The notes under the pieces are model-generated. The model saw nothing but the letters and a program-made list of their open reading frames with translations, was not told the DNA's origin and did no database searches. DNA of 64,000 nucleotides from Prevotella sp. E15-22. GTDB lineage: Bacteria > Bacteroidota > Bacteroidia > Bacteroidales > Bacteroidaceae. Within the stretch, counting starts at the first letter, position 1. Each line of letters starts with the position of its first letter. The stretch lies in NCBI RefSeq assembly GCF_023204875.1, contig NZ_CP096247.1:496001-560000 (forward strand). Reading direction: 5' to 3'. This document shows, piece after piece, positions 1 to 8,697 of the stretch. A program made the position numbers and the translations under genes.

Positions 1-200
1 AATCACCCTATCGTGTGGTAAAGACATTGGAGCAGTTTGCCGAGTTTTATGGCAGCGACCGACAGGTGAGTGTCTGTCGTGAGATCTCCAAGGTGCACGA
101 AGAGAGTGTTCGTGGAACACTGGCCGAGGTAATCGCTCACTTTAAGGAAACGGAGCCTCGTGGCGAGATAGTGATTGTGTTGGAAGGAAAAAAGGATTAA
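1..200 (+). CDS. rsmI: 16S rRNA (cytidine-1402-2'-O)-methyltransferase, C-terminal end (partial)
   Basis: The reading frame is open from the left edge and ends at 200, so only the last 65 or so residues are present. They read SPYRVVKTLEQFAEFYG, then SVCREISKVHEE and RGTLAEVIAHF, and finish RGEIVIVLEG. This is the usual C-terminal part of RsmI, the SAM-dependent enzyme that 2'-O-methylates C1402 in the 16S decoding centre. The GTG at 15 is an internal valine codon, not a start. The next gene begins 13 nt downstream on the same strand and may be co-transcribed. The catalytic SAM-binding part lies outside the window, so its integrity cannot be judged. Confidence 0.85.
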   Translation, partial: SPYRVVKTLEQFAEFYGSDRQVSVCREISKVHEESVRGTLAEVIAHFKETEPRGEIVIVLEGKKD

Positions 201-213
201 AAGATAATTAGTT

Positions 214-1068
214 ATGATGAAAAAGTTTTTGTTTATTGCCATGTGTCTGTTGGCACTGGCATCGTGTAAGGACAATGGCAATACGCGTCAGACGGCTGAT
301 TTGAGTTCACGTATCGATTCTTTGAACCGTGTGAATGTGCAGAAGGACAATGAGATTAACGATATGCTTGAGACCCTCAACACCATTGAGGATGGTTTCC
401 GTGCTATCAATGAAGCTCAGGGTCGTGTGACGATTGAACGCCGTGGCGAAGGTACTGATGCTGCACAGCGTATCCGTGAGAACATGCAGTTTATCAACGA
501 GACGATGACGCAGAACAAGGAGCTCATCAATAAGCTGCGCTTGCGTCTGCGAGACAGTAATACTGCCAGTGAGCAGTTGCGCAAGACATTGGAGAACCTG
601 ACTGCTCAGTTGGAGGAGAAAGAGAGCGAGTTGGCTGTGTTGCGCCAGGAACTGGAGGCCAAGGATATTCATATTGCAGAACTTGACGAACAGGTGAGTC
701 AGCTGAACGAGGATGTGGTGATGCTGAAAGATGAGAATGCTCAGAAGACTGAGACCATTGGCTCTCAGGACAAGGAACTGCATACGGCTTGGTATGTGTT
801 TGGCACTAAGCGCGAGCTGAAGGAGCAGAATATCTTGAAGAGTGGTGAGGTGCTTCAGGGTAACTTTAATAAGAACTACTTTACCAAGATCGATATCCGT
901 GTGGACAAGGAGATTAAGCTGATGTCACGTGATGCTCGTATTTTGACTAATCACCCTGCAGGTACTTATACCCTGGAGCGTGATGCCAACAAGCAGTATG
1001 TGCTGCGCATCACGAATCCCCAGCAGTTCTGGAGCACCAGTAAGTATCTGGTGGTACAGGTGAAGTAA
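214..1068 (+). CDS. Coiled-coil lipoprotein, function unknown
   Basis: The protein has 284 residues and starts with a type II signal peptide: MMKK, a hydrophobic run, then the lipobox LASC with the acylated Cys at residue 18. From about residue 30 to 190 it is rich in E, Q, L and N with heptad-like spacing (for example LTAQLEEKESELAVLRQEL), which predicts a long coiled coil. A compact C-terminal part from about 195 to 284 is beta-like and contains short repeats of hydrophobic/charged strands and a YTLERD segment. Similar coiled-coil lipoproteins are common in Bacteroidetes, and I do not know a function for them. It probably sits in the outer membrane facing the periplasm or the surface. The start could equally be the second Met at 217. 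It follows rsmI by 13 nt. Confidence 0.8.
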   Translation: MMKKFLFIAMCLLALASCKDNGNTRQTADLSSRIDSLNRVNVQKDNEINDMLETLNTIEDGFRAINEAQGRVTIERRGEGTDAAQRIRENMQFINETMTQNKELINKLRLRLRDSNTASEQLRKTLENLTAQLEEKESELAVLRQELEAKDIHIAELDEQVSQLNEDVVMLKDENAQKTETIGSQDKELHTAWYVFGTKRELKEQNILKSGEVLQGNFNKNYFTKIDIRVDKEIKLMSRDARILTNHPAGTYTLERDANKQYVLRITNPQQFWSTSKYLVVQVK

Positions 1069-1075
1069 ATAATAA

Positions 1076-1099
1076 AAGCGATAAGATGACTTATCGCTT
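1076..1099. terminator. Hairpin between converging lipoprotein and tadA genes
   Basis: A perfect 10-bp stem AAGCGATAAG / CTTATCGCTT has an ATGA loop and overlaps the tadA stop codon. On the minus strand it is followed by a T-rich run (TTTTATTATTT), so it mainly looks like the tadA terminator. On the plus strand the T run is poor. Confidence 0.6.
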
Positions 1100-1534
1100 A
1101 CTTTTAAAGAACTCTTGCATTAACTGGCGGCATTCTTCTTCGAGGATGCCGCCTTTGCATTCTGCCTTGGGGTGCATCACACGAGGAGCATATTCACGGA
1201 AACCGCGTTTGGGATCGGGAGCTCCGTAAATGATGCGTGGTACCTGTGCCCAGCCGATGGCTCCTGCGCACATGGGACAGGGCTCTACAGTGACGTAGAG
1301 GGTGCAGCCTGTCAGGTACTTGCCACCCAGTGCATTGGCTGCCATGGTGATGGCCTGCATCTCGGCATGTGCCGTTGGGTCGATGAGTGTCTCTGTCAGG
1401 TTGTGGGCACGTGCTATCACCTGATCCTTACAAACAACGACGGCTCCGATGGGAATCTCGCCTTCATCGAAGGCTTGCTGCGCCTCGGCTAATGCTTTGC
1501 GCATATACATTTCATCCTTATTTTTCTCTTCCAT
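1091..1534 (-). CDS. tadA: tRNA-specific adenosine deaminase
   Basis: This 147-residue protein is of the cytidine/deoxycytidylate deaminase fold. The zinc site is visible as HAE (residues 56-58, His ligand and catalytic Glu) and PCPMC (85-89, two Cys ligands), the signature of TadA. TadA deaminates A34 to inosine in tRNA-Arg(ACG). The length is normal. The start at 1534 lies only 4 nt after a TACTTTTG -7 box on the minus strand (1539-1546), which predicts a leaderless or nearly leaderless mRNA. An internal Met at residue 9 is preceded by AAGGA and is an alternative start. The gene is divergent from birA and converges on the upstream lipoprotein gene. Confidence 0.93.
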   Translation of the reverse strand: MEEKNKDEMYMRKALAEAQQAFDEGEIPIGAVVVCKDQVIARAHNLTETLIDPTAHAEMQAITMAANALGGKYLTGCTLYVTVEPCPMCAGAIGWAQVPRIIYGAPDPKRGFREYAPRVMHPKAECKGGILEEECRQLMQEFFKSKR

Positions 1535-1536
1535 GA

Positions 1537-1570
1537 TGCAAAAGTACGAAAAATATTTTGTACTTTTGCA
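1537..1570. promoter_or_regulatory. Palindromic divergent promoter pair of tadA and birA
   Basis: TGCAAAAGTAC (1537-1547) and its exact reverse complement (1560-1570) face away from each other. Each contains a TACTTTTG box matching Bacteroidetes TAnnTTTG: 1539-1546 on minus for tadA and 1561-1568 on plus for birA. Each box is followed by exactly 4 nt and then a start codon, ATG at 1534 and GTG at 1573. Clear -33 TTTG elements are not seen; the minus strand has only GTTG (1568-1571). Confidence 0.65.
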
Positions 1571-1572
1571 AC

Positions 1573-2292
1573 GTGGAATGGAAAATAACGCATATTGTTG
1601 AAACTGACTCTACCAACCGATATATAAAGAGTTTGAGGGATGGGAATGTTGTTGTTGCTGACTATCAGACGGCAGGTCGAGGATGCGGAACAAATTCGTG
1701 GGAGTCGGAACGTGGCAAGAATCTCTTGTTCTCGATGATACTCCATCCGTCAGACGTCTTGGCGTCGCAGCAGTTTATCCTCTCAATGGCAAACGCGCTT
1801 GCGCTGAGGGATGCTCTTGCTGATTATGTGGATGATGTGAAGATAAAGTGGCCTAATGATATTTACTGGAAAGATTCTAAGATATGCGGCACACTGATAG
1901 AAACAACGCTGAAGGGAAATCATATTTCGGATTGTATAATTGGCACGGGCTTAAATGTTAACCAGCGAATGTTCCATAGTGATGCGCCTAATCCCGTTTC
2001 GTTGTTTCAGATTCTTGGTCATGAAGTGGAGCGCAAGGAAGTCCTGGAAAAAGTTCTTGCCAACATGTCGAAATACATGGACTTGGTGAGAAATGGCGGC
2101 TGGGAGCGGATACGCACTACTTATCGCTATCATTTGTACCGACTGGAGGAAATGCATTATTACAGGCTTGGCGACGGGACTGAAGAATATTGCAAACTGG
2201 TTAATGTGACAGACGACGGCCACCTGGAGTTGCTACATGACAAAGGGGAAATCTATCGTCTGGCATTTAAAGAAGTTCAATTCATAATATAA
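1573..2292 (+). CDS. birA: Biotin--[acetyl-CoA-carboxylase] ligase
   Basis: The protein has about 239 residues from the GTG start and is a mono-functional biotin protein ligase without the N-terminal winged helix of repressor-type BirA. The biotin/AMP loop is seen as TAGRGCGTNSW (near residue 33), followed by LLFSMIL, KWPNDI and the GTGLNVNQ segment, all typical of the ligase core. It attaches biotin to the carrier domain of acetyl-CoA carboxylase and related enzymes. A longer frame begins at a TTG at 1558, but that codon lies upstream of the -7 box at 1561-1568 and could not be in the transcript, so GTG 1573 is preferred. pyrH starts 11 nt downstream and may be co-transcribed. Confidence 0.87.
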   Translation: MEWKITHIVETDSTNRYIKSLRDGNVVVADYQTAGRGCGTNSWESERGKNLLFSMILHPSDVLASQQFILSMANALALRDALADYVDDVKIKWPNDIYWKDSKICGTLIETTLKGNHISDCIIGTGLNVNQRMFHSDAPNPVSLFQILGHEVERKEVLEKVLANMSKYMDLVRNGGWERIRTTYRYHLYRLEEMHYYRLGDGTEEYCKLVNVTDDGHLELLHDKGEIYRLAFKEVQFII

Positions 2293-2303
2293 AGATAATA
2301 ATA

Positions 2304-3014
2304 ATGGCAAGATTTAAGAGAATTCTTCTGAAGCTGTCGGGCGAGAGCCTGATGGGCAGTCAGGGCTACGGTATCGACCCTGAGCGTTTGAGCGACTATG
2401 CAAAGCAGATTAAGGAAGTGGCCGAGATGGGTGTTCAGATTGGTATCGTGATTGGTGGCGGAAATATCTTCCGTGGACTGAGTGGTAGTCAGAAGGGATT
2501 TGACCGCGTGAAGGGCGACCAGATGGGCATGTGCGCTACGGTGATTAACTCCTTGGCTCTCTCGTCGGCACTGGGTGCTATCGGTGTAAAGAACAAGGTG
2601 ATGACAGCTATTCGCATGGAACCTATTGGTGAGTTCTATACGAAATGGAAGGCTATCGAGGCTATGGAACAGGGACAGGTGTGCATCTTCTCTGCTGGAA
2701 CAGGCTCGCCTTATTTCACTACTGATACGGGTTCTTCTTTGCGTGGCATTGAGATTGAGGCCGACGTGATGCTAAAGGGTACACGTGTGGACGGTATCTA
2801 TACAGCCGACCCAGAGAAAGATCCTACGGCAACGAAGTTCGATGATATTACTTATAAGGAGGTGCTGGCCCGTGGCTTGAAGGTGATGGACCTTACTGCT
2901 ATCTGCATGTGTCAGGACAATAACCTGCCTATCTATGTGTTTAACATGGATGTCGTTGGTAACCTGAAGAAAGTAATGGCTGGTGAGGAGATTGGTACGT
3001 TAGTACACAACTAA
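2304..3014 (+). CDS. pyrH: UMP kinase
   Basis: This 236-residue member of the amino-acid kinase fold phosphorylates UMP to UDP with ATP in the cytoplasm. Near the N-terminus it has LLKLSGESLMG, then the glycine-rich IVIGGGNIFRG loop, the DQMGMCATVIN region, the TGSPYFTTDT segment and a KGTRVDGIYTADP stretch, all diagnostic for bacterial PyrH. Length and start (ATG 2304) are normal. It lies 11 nt behind birA. A hairpin plus T run that would terminate it is located inside the 3' end of the converging gene (3043-3075). Confidence 0.95.
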   Translation: MARFKRILLKLSGESLMGSQGYGIDPERLSDYAKQIKEVAEMGVQIGIVIGGGNIFRGLSGSQKGFDRVKGDQMGMCATVINSLALSSALGAIGVKNKVMTAIRMEPIGEFYTKWKAIEAMEQGQVCIFSAGTGSPYFTTDTGSSLRGIEIEADVMLKGTRVDGIYTADPEKDPTATKFDDITYKEVLARGLKVMDLTAICMCQDNNLPIYVFNMDVVGNLKKVMAGEEIGTLVHN

Positions 3015-3018
3015 GGCA

Positions 3019-3399
3019 TCAAGGCTCTTCTGTAAACTCTACATATTCGCCCTCATCCTGGGCGAATATTTTTTTGTTTGATTGGGGCTTTCTCTCATCG
3101 ACAATTGTAACGCCTTCCTTGGTATGGAAGGTTTGAGACTGCTTCTTCTTCGATTCTTGCGGTTTTTGATATTGCCGCTGTGTGCCAGATCCTTTAAAGT
3201 AGTCGTCGTCAAACTTAAAGGTGGTGCCTCCCGCTTTCTGGAATTTCTTGGAAAGGCGCTCAAAGTCTTCCTCGGTCATCTCACCATTAGCCATTCGCTT
3301 TACAAACTTAATGCCCTTGCGCAGATAGTAGATTGCCACTAGTAAGACTGTGGCAATGGCAATGACGATAACGATAGCAATGGCAACAACTGATTCCAT
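3019..3399 (-). CDS. DUF4834-type small membrane protein
   Basis: The protein has 126 residues. One strongly hydrophobic segment (about residues 3-25, VVAIAIVIVIAIATVLLVAIYY) forms a membrane anchor. A basic stretch GIKFVKRM and an acidic MTEEDFERLSKKF follow, then a low-complexity Q/K/S-rich tail of about 70 residues. I recognise this as the DUF4834 pattern, common in Bacteroidales and of unknown function. It is the third gene of the psd-pssA operon (15 nt after pssA), which suggests a link to the envelope, by context only. Its last codons overlap the pyrH terminator hairpin on the other strand. Confidence 0.75.
   Translation of the reverse strand: MESVVAIAIVIVIAIATVLLVAIYYLRKGIKFVKRMANGEMTEEDFERLSKKFQKAGGTTFKFDDDYFKGSGTQRQYQKPQESKKKQSQTFHTKEGVTIVDERKPQSNKKIFAQDEGEYVEFTEEP
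3043..3075 (+). terminator. pyrH terminator embedded in the converging DUF4834 gene
   Basis: The stem ATATTCGCCC / GGGCGAATAT has a 7-nt loop and is followed on the plus strand by six or more T. It lies entirely within the coding sequence of the opposite-strand gene, whose stop is at 3019. Confidence 0.75.
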
Positions 3400-3414
3400 A
3401 GAGCGAGATTGAAT

Positions 3415-4107
3415 TTAATGACGTTGTGTGCACACAGAGAGCAGCGCATACCAGGCAATGATGATAGCCAATCCGCTGACTTTGAAAATAATCAGCAGAG
3501 GTATGCATGTAAGCAGGAAGATGTACTTCACCTCATTGCCTTTCCAACCCCATGTTTTAAACTTCAATGCAAACATGGGCAGCTCTGCAATGAGCAAATA
3601 ACTGAATAACAGCATGACGGCAATGGTGCCGTAGATGTAGATGGGAGATGAGGCCAGGAACGGTCCTGCTCCTACGATGAGTGAGCCCCAGAATAGGGCA
3701 TTGGCAGGTGTGGGAAGTCCAATGAATCCCATGGACTGTCGCTCGTCCAGATTGAACTTCGCCAAGCGTAGAGCCGAGAAAGCAGCCATGATGAATGCTG
3801 TGAACGGCATGAGAAACACAATGGGCGAGGGTAGTTCGTGGAAATGATAACCAGAGAGCCAGCTGAAAATGATGGCTGATGGTGCAAAGCCAAATGTAAT
3901 GTCGTCGGCCAAAGAATCAAGTTCCTTGCCAATAGGGGAACTGACGTGCAGCAGACGGGCTGTCATGCCATCGAAGAAATCGAAAACCGCACCAATGACA
4001 ATGAACAGCAACGCAAGTTCGTATTCGCTGTTGAATGCCCAATAGGTGGCAATGCAACCAGAAATCAGGTTGCAGCAGGTGATCGTATTGGGAATGTGTT
4101 TCTTCAT
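3415..4107 (-). CDS. pssA: CDP-diacylglycerol--serine O-phosphatidyltransferase
   Basis: This 230-residue integral membrane enzyme transfers serine onto CDP-diacylglycerol to make phosphatidylserine. The CDP-alcohol phosphotransferase motif DG-x2-AR-x8-G-x3-D-x3-D is complete (DGMTAR from residue 46, GKELDSLAD from 60). Several hydrophobic helices surround it (IVIGAVFDFF, PIVFLMPFTAFIMAAF, IAVMLLFSYLLIA and others). It is preceded by psd with about 30 nt between them and followed by the DUF4834 gene. The three therefore form one operon for phosphatidylethanolamine synthesis. Length and start are normal. Confidence 0.93.
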   Translation of the reverse strand: MKKHIPNTITCCNLISGCIATYWAFNSEYELALLFIVIGAVFDFFDGMTARLLHVSSPIGKELDSLADDITFGFAPSAIIFSWLSGYHFHELPSPIVFLMPFTAFIMAAFSALRLAKFNLDERQSMGFIGLPTPANALFWGSLIVGAGPFLASSPIYIYGTIAVMLLFSYLLIAELPMFALKFKTWGWKGNEVKYIFLLTCIPLLIIFKVSGLAIIIAWYALLSVCTQRH

Positions 4108-4137
4108 TTTCTTAGCGGTTACAGATGATTCACTTCT

Positions 4138-4827
4138 TTAAGGTAACTTGGCGATGATGGTCTGGTCGCCAGTGGTGGGCTGCTTCATCTTAACGCAGGG
4201 TGTGCTGCCCAAAGGCAAGTACACGTCAACTCGGGAACCCAATTTGATGAATCCCAGATGCTCGTCAATAAAGCATTCCTCCTCGGCCTTGGCATAGGTC
4301 ACAATACGACGGGCCATGGCACCAGCAATCTGTCGTACCAACACTTCCTCGCCATGAGGCGTCTCAATCATGATGTCGGCATGCTCGTTCTCTTCACTTG
4401 CCTTTGGCAGCCATGCTTTGTGATAGTTGCCATTGAAATGCTTGACGAACTTAACCTTACCATCGACGGGGAACCAGTTGGCATGAACGTTAAGTGGGCT
4501 CATAAAAATGCTAATCATGAGTCGCTTATCGTGGAAGTATTCGTTTTCTTCTGTCTCTTCTATCACCACAATCTTTCCATCGGCGGGTGCTACAACGGCT
4601 TTGTCAGTATCGTCATTAAAATAACGGATAGGACAGCGATAGAAGTTCAGCATCAGCAACCATGCTGTGCCGAAGATGGCAATAAATAAAATAAAGGGTA
4701 TTGGTGTGTCGAAGGATCTCCAGAGTACCACGGCAATGGCTATCAATGCGAACATGCTATAAAGCAGTTCTTCGGTGCCTTCACGATGGATTCTGATTTT
4801 CTTCAGTTTTTTGATTCTTTCTCCCAT
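4138..4827 (-). CDS. psd: Phosphatidylserine decarboxylase, short form
   Basis: The protein has about 229 residues and is the short Psd type that converts phosphatidylserine to phosphatidylethanolamine. Two hydrophobic segments near residues 22-60 anchor it in the inner membrane. APADGKIVV, the SPLNVHANW histidine region and the LGSR self-cleavage site (Ser about 198, which becomes the pyruvoyl group) are all present. The frame is open up to 4860, but a -7 box at 4858-4865 means those codons are not transcribed; the ATG at 4827 is taken as the start. Its product feeds nothing else in the operon, which continues with pssA, the enzyme of the preceding step. Confidence 0.92.
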   Translation of the reverse strand: MGERIKKLKKIRIHREGTEELLYSMFALIAIAVVLWRSFDTPIPFILFIAIFGTAWLLMLNFYRCPIRYFNDDTDKAVVAPADGKIVVIEETEENEYFHDKRLMISIFMSPLNVHANWFPVDGKVKFVKHFNGNYHKAWLPKASEENEHADIMIETPHGEEVLVRQIAGAMARRIVTYAKAEEECFIDEHLGFIKLGSRVDVYLPLGSTPCVKMKQPTTGDQTIIAKLP

Positions 4828-4857
4828 GTTTACAGTAAACAAATATATTTTTCGATG

Positions 4858-4888
4858 CAAAGGTAATGCTTTTTTGTCAATTTACAAA
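4858..4888 (-). promoter_or_regulatory. psd operon promoter
   Basis: On the minus strand, TTTG (4885-4888), 19 nt and TACCTTTG (4858-4865) match the Bacteroidetes vegetative promoter exactly. The start codon follows about 30 nt downstream. Confidence 0.8.
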
Positions 4889-4904
4889 CTTTTTATTCGA
4901 TTCT

Positions 4905-4936
4905 TTTGGTAATATCAACTTTTCAGCGTAACTTTG
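4905..4936 (+). promoter_or_regulatory. dnaE promoter
   Basis: TTTG (4905-4908), 20 nt, then TAACTTTG (4929-4936) is a full match to the Bacteroidetes promoter. It decides the dnaE start at 4957 over the longer frame beginning at 4906. Confidence 0.8.
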
Positions 4937-4956
4937 AACACGAAAAAGGTATTAAA

Positions 4957-7900
4957 ATGGAAGATTTCATACATTTGCACGTTCATACATACTATTCCAT
5001 TCTTGACGGACAATCAAAGATAAAAAACTTGGTAGACAAGGCCATTGGTGATGGCATGAAAGGCATGGCTATTACGGATCATGGCGACATGTTTGGTATC
5101 AAGGAATTTCACGATTATTGTATCAGTGTTAATAAGAACCGAAAGAAGGATGGACTAGAACCTTTTAAGCCTATTTTTGGTTGTGAGATGTATGTGGCAC
5201 GTCATGGGCCTAAGGAGCAAAAGAATGGCAAGCAGGATCAGAGTGGTTATCACTTGATTGTGTTGGCCAAAAACTATAATGGTTATAAGAACCTGATTAA
5301 GTTGGTATCGAACTCATGGGTTGATGGCTATTATATGCGTCCACGTACGGACCGTGCAGATCTGGAAAAATATCATGAGGACTTGATTGTGTGCTCAGCA
5401 TGTATTGCCGGTGAGGTGCCCAAGAAGATTCTTGATGGCGATATGGCTGGTGCGCGCGAAGCTCTGGAATGGTATCACCGCGTGTTTGGTGATGACTATT
5501 ATCTGGAGTTGCAACGCCATGAGGTGACCGATCCAACAGTTCGTGCTAACCGAGAGACATTCCCCTTGCAGCAGCAGGCCAATAAGGTGCTTATTGAGTT
5601 GGCCAAGGAGTATGGCATCAAACTGGTCTGCACCAACGATGTGCACTTTGTTGATAAGGAGAATGCAGAGGCTCACGACCATCTGCTGTGCTTGTCAACG
5701 GGTAAGGACTTGGACGACCCCACCCGTATGCTTTATTCCAAGCAGGAGTGGTTTAAGACAAAGGCTGAGATGAATGATATCTTCAGTGATGTGCCCGAGG
5801 CTCTTTCTAATACACTTGAAATCTTGGATAAGGTGGAGGTCTATAGTTTGGACCACGACCCTATCATGCCGTTCTTCCCCATTCCTGAATCGTTTGGTAC
5901 TGAGCAGCAGTGGCGCGAGAAGTTTACTGAGGAACAGCTTTTCAAGGAGTTTACTTGTGACGAAAACGGCGAGAATCAGTTGCCGCAAGAGGAGGGCGAG
6001 AAGAAAATCAAGAAGCTGGGTGGCTACGACAAGATATATCGTATTAAGTTCGAGGCTGACTATTTGGCAGAACTGGCCTACAAAGGTGCTATAGAACGTT
6101 ATGGCGATCCTATTCCAAAGGAGGTTGACGACCGTGTACGTTTTGAGTTGCACATCATGAAGACCATGGGTTTCCCTGGCTACTTCCTTATCGTGCAAGA
6201 CTTTATCAACTCGGCCCGCGATGAGTTGGGCGTGATGGTGGGTCCTGGTCGTGGTTCTGCTGCTGGTAGTGTGGTGGCCTATTGTCTTGGTATTACGAAG
6301 ATTGACCCGTTGAAGTATGACCTGCTGTTCGAGAGATTCTTGAATCCCGACCGTATCTCGCTGCCTGATATTGATACCGACTTCGATGATGACGGACGAG
6401 GAAAGGTGCTGAAATGGGTGTCGGATAAGTATGGCCACGAGAACTGTGCGCATATCATTACCTACGCTTCGATGGCCACGAAGAACTCCATCAAAGATGT
6501 TGCACGTGTCGAGAAGGTGCCCTTGGCCGTCTCGAACGCTCTGTGTAAGGCTATTCCTGACCGTCTGCCTGAGGTGGATGGTAAAACACCAAAGATGAAC
6601 CTGGTCAATGCGATTAAGGCTGTGCCTGAGTTGCGAGAGGCTGAGGCTTCTTCGGATACGGCTCTTGCCAATACAATTAAATATGCGAAGATGCTCGAGG
6701 GCACGGTGCGTGGCACGGGTATCCATGCGTGTGGCTTCATCATCTGTCGTGACCCTATCTCTGACTGGGTGCCTGTGAGTACGGCCGATGATCCAGACTT
6801 CAAAGACGTGAAGACTAACTGTACACAGTACGACGGTCACGTGATTGAGTCAACGGGTCTTATTAAAATGGACTTCCTTGGACTGAAAACGCTGTCAGAG
6901 ATGAAGGAGTGTTGTGCTGTTATCAAGCAGACACGCGGCATTGATATTGACCTCGACCACATTCCTATAGATGATCCTAAGACCTTCGAACTCTATCAGC
7001 AGGGTCGAACCATTGGTACCTTCCAGTTTGAGTCGAATGGCATGCAGAAATATTTGCGTGAGTTGCATCCAACGGTGTTCGAAGACCTCATTGCCATGAA
7101 CGCCCTTTACCGTCCAGGACCTATGGACTACATCCCGTCGTTCATTGCGCGTAAGAACGGTAAGGAAGAGATTAAATACGATATCCCTTGTATGGAGAAA
7201 TACCTGAAGGATACTTATGGTATTACAGTGTATCAGGAGCAGGTGATGTTGCTGTCGCGACAGTTGGCCGACTTTACTCGTGGTGAGAGTGATGCGCTGC
7301 GTAAGGCCATGGGTAAGAAGAAAAAGGATATCGTTGATGCCATGAAGCCAAAGTTTATTGAGGGTGGCAAGAAGAATGGACACGACCCCAAGATTCTGGA
7401 TAAGATCTGGGCCGACTGGGAAAAGTTTGCTTCTTATGCATTCAATAAATCGCATGCGGCCTGCTACTCGTGGGTAGCTTATCAGACGGCTTATCTTAAG
7501 GCAAACTATCCTGCTGAGTTCATGGCGGCCATTATGAGTCGCCGTCGTGACCAGATAACGGAAATCACCAAGCTGATGGACGAATGTAAGGCTATGGGCA
7601 TTGCCACACTGGGTCCTGATGTCAATGAGTCGTATCAGAAGTTTGGTGTGAACCATCATGGTGAGATTCGATTTGGACTCGCTGCTATCAAGGGCTTGGG
7701 AGATGGTGCAGCACAGGCCATCATTGATGAGCGTGAGAAGAACGGCCCGTATAAGGATATCTTTGATTTTGCACAGCGCATTCCTTTCTCTAGTGTTAAC
7801 CGCAAGGCTTTCGAATCGTTGGCTTTGAGTGGCGGTTTTGATAGCTTTGGCATCCGTCGTGAGGCGTTCTTTGCTGAAAACGCTAAGGGAGAACCTTTCC

Positions 7901-8688
7901 TTGATACGCTGGTGCGCTATGGTCAGACGTATCAAGCAGAGAAACAGCAGGCTACTACTTCGCTCTTTGGTGCATTCGACGATGTGGAGATTGCCACGCC
8001 TCCCATTCCGAAGACGGAAACGCGATGGAGTGATATTGAGCGTCTAAATAAGGAACGTGACCTGGTGGGTATCTATCTCTCGGCTCATCCGCTGGATGAG
8101 TATCGTATTGTACTTGATAATCTTTGTAATGCCTCTTGCACGGAACTGGCCGATCGTTGCGCAGCGCTTTACGATCGTGAAGATATCTATCTGGGAGGTA
8201 TCGTTACTGGCGTGCAGTCGCGCTTTGGTAAGAATAATAAGCCTTGGGGTATCATCACCCTTGAAGACTTTAATGGCTCGGGCGAGTTGGTGCTGTTTGG
8301 TGAAGACTGGCTGAACCTGAATGGTAAGTTTATTGTTGGTGCGGCGGTCTATGTGACTGGCAAAATGACACAGCGTTTCAGCTATAGTGATCAGAAAGAA
8401 CTGAAGGTGTCGAATGTGGAACTGCTACAGACCGTGAAGGATAGGGCCATTGACCGTATCACTATCTCGGTGGTGACTGACCATGAGAAGATGGATGAAC
8501 GTGTGGTAGAGGAACTGGGAGAGATTATCGCAGAACATCCTGGAAACACAAAACTCTTCTTCCAGTTGCACGACTCGGCTGGTACACATCGTGTGCTGCT
8601 GCGTTCGCAGACAAAGATGATAGATGTGAAAAACCAACTCATAGAGTATATAGAACAGCATCCGGCCTTGGACTATCAGATTAACTGA
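4957..8688 (+). CDS. dnaE: DNA polymerase III alpha subunit
   Basis: The replicative polymerase catalytic subunit has about 1243 residues. The N-terminal PHP domain shows HLHVHTYYSILDG and ITDHGDMFG. The polymerase core has GPGRGSAAGSVVAYC (about 6241-6290) and the catalytic PDIDTDF (6364-6384), whose two Asp bind the metals. It also has FQFESNGMQ, ALYRPGPMDYIP and FNKSHAACYS. The C-terminal part has a helix-hairpin-helix-like segment and an OB-fold domain (GGIVTGVQSRFGKNN). Length is normal for Bacteroidetes DnaE. The start was moved from 4906 to ATG 4957 because the promoter covers the upstream codons. A sigma-54-like site for trxA follows 10 nt after its stop. Confidence 0.97.
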   Translation: MEDFIHLHVHTYYSILDGQSKIKNLVDKAIGDGMKGMAITDHGDMFGIKEFHDYCISVNKNRKKDGLEPFKPIFGCEMYVARHGPKEQKNGKQDQSGYHLIVLAKNYNGYKNLIKLVSNSWVDGYYMRPRTDRADLEKYHEDLIVCSACIAGEVPKKILDGDMAGAREALEWYHRVFGDDYYLELQRHEVTDPTVRANRETFPLQQQANKVLIELAKEYGIKLVCTNDVHFVDKENAEAHDHLLCLSTGKDLDDPTRMLYSKQEWFKTKAEMNDIFSDVPEALSNTLEILDKVEVYSLDHDPIMPFFPIPESFGTEQQWREKFTEEQLFKEFTCDENGENQLPQEEGEKKIKKLGGYDKIYRIKFEADYLAELAYKGAIERYGDPIPKEVDDRVRFELHIMKTMGFPGYFLIVQDFINSARDELGVMVGPGRGSAAGSVVAYCLGITKIDPLKYDLLFERFLNPDRISLPDIDTDFDDDGRGKVLKWVSDKYGHENCAHIITYASMATKNSIKDVARVEKVPLAVSNALCKAIPDRLPEVDGKTPKMNLVNAIKAVPELREAEASSDTALANTIKYAKMLEGTVRGTGIHACGFIICRDPISDWVPVSTADDPDFKDVKTNCTQYDGHVIESTGLIKMDFLGLKTLSEMKECCAVIKQTRGIDIDLDHIPIDDPKTFELYQQGRTIGTFQFESNGMQKYLRELHPTVFEDLIAMNALYRPGPMDYIPSFIARKNGKEEIKYDIPCMEKYLKDTYGITVYQEQVMLLSRQLADFTRGESDALRKAMGKKKKDIVDAMKPKFIEGGKKNGHDPKILDKIWADWEKFASYAFNKSHAACYSWVAYQTAYLKANYPAEFMAAIMSRRRDQITEITKLMDECKAMGIATLGPDVNESYQKFGVNHHGEIRFGLAAIKGLGDGAAQAIIDEREKNGPYKDIFDFAQRIPFSSVNRKAFESLALSGGFDSFGIRREAFFAENAKGEPFLDTLVRYGQTYQAEKQQATTSLFGAFDDVEIATPPIPKTETRWSDIERLNKERDLVGIYLSAHPLDEYRIVLDNLCNASCTELADRCAALYDREDIYLGGIVTGVQSRFGKNNKPWGIITLEDFNGSGELVLFGEDWLNLNGKFIVGAAVYVTGKMTQRFSYSDQKELKVSNVELLQTVKDRAIDRITISVVTDHEKMDERVVEELGEIIAEHPGNTKLFFQLHDSAGTHRVLLRSQTKMIDVKNQLIEYIEQHPALDYQIN

Positions 8689-8697
8689 TTTTTTTCT

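Noticed and set aside
5695..7935. Long minus-strand frames opposite dnaE
   Set aside because: dnaE is unmistakable on the plus strand; the antisense frames are shadows.
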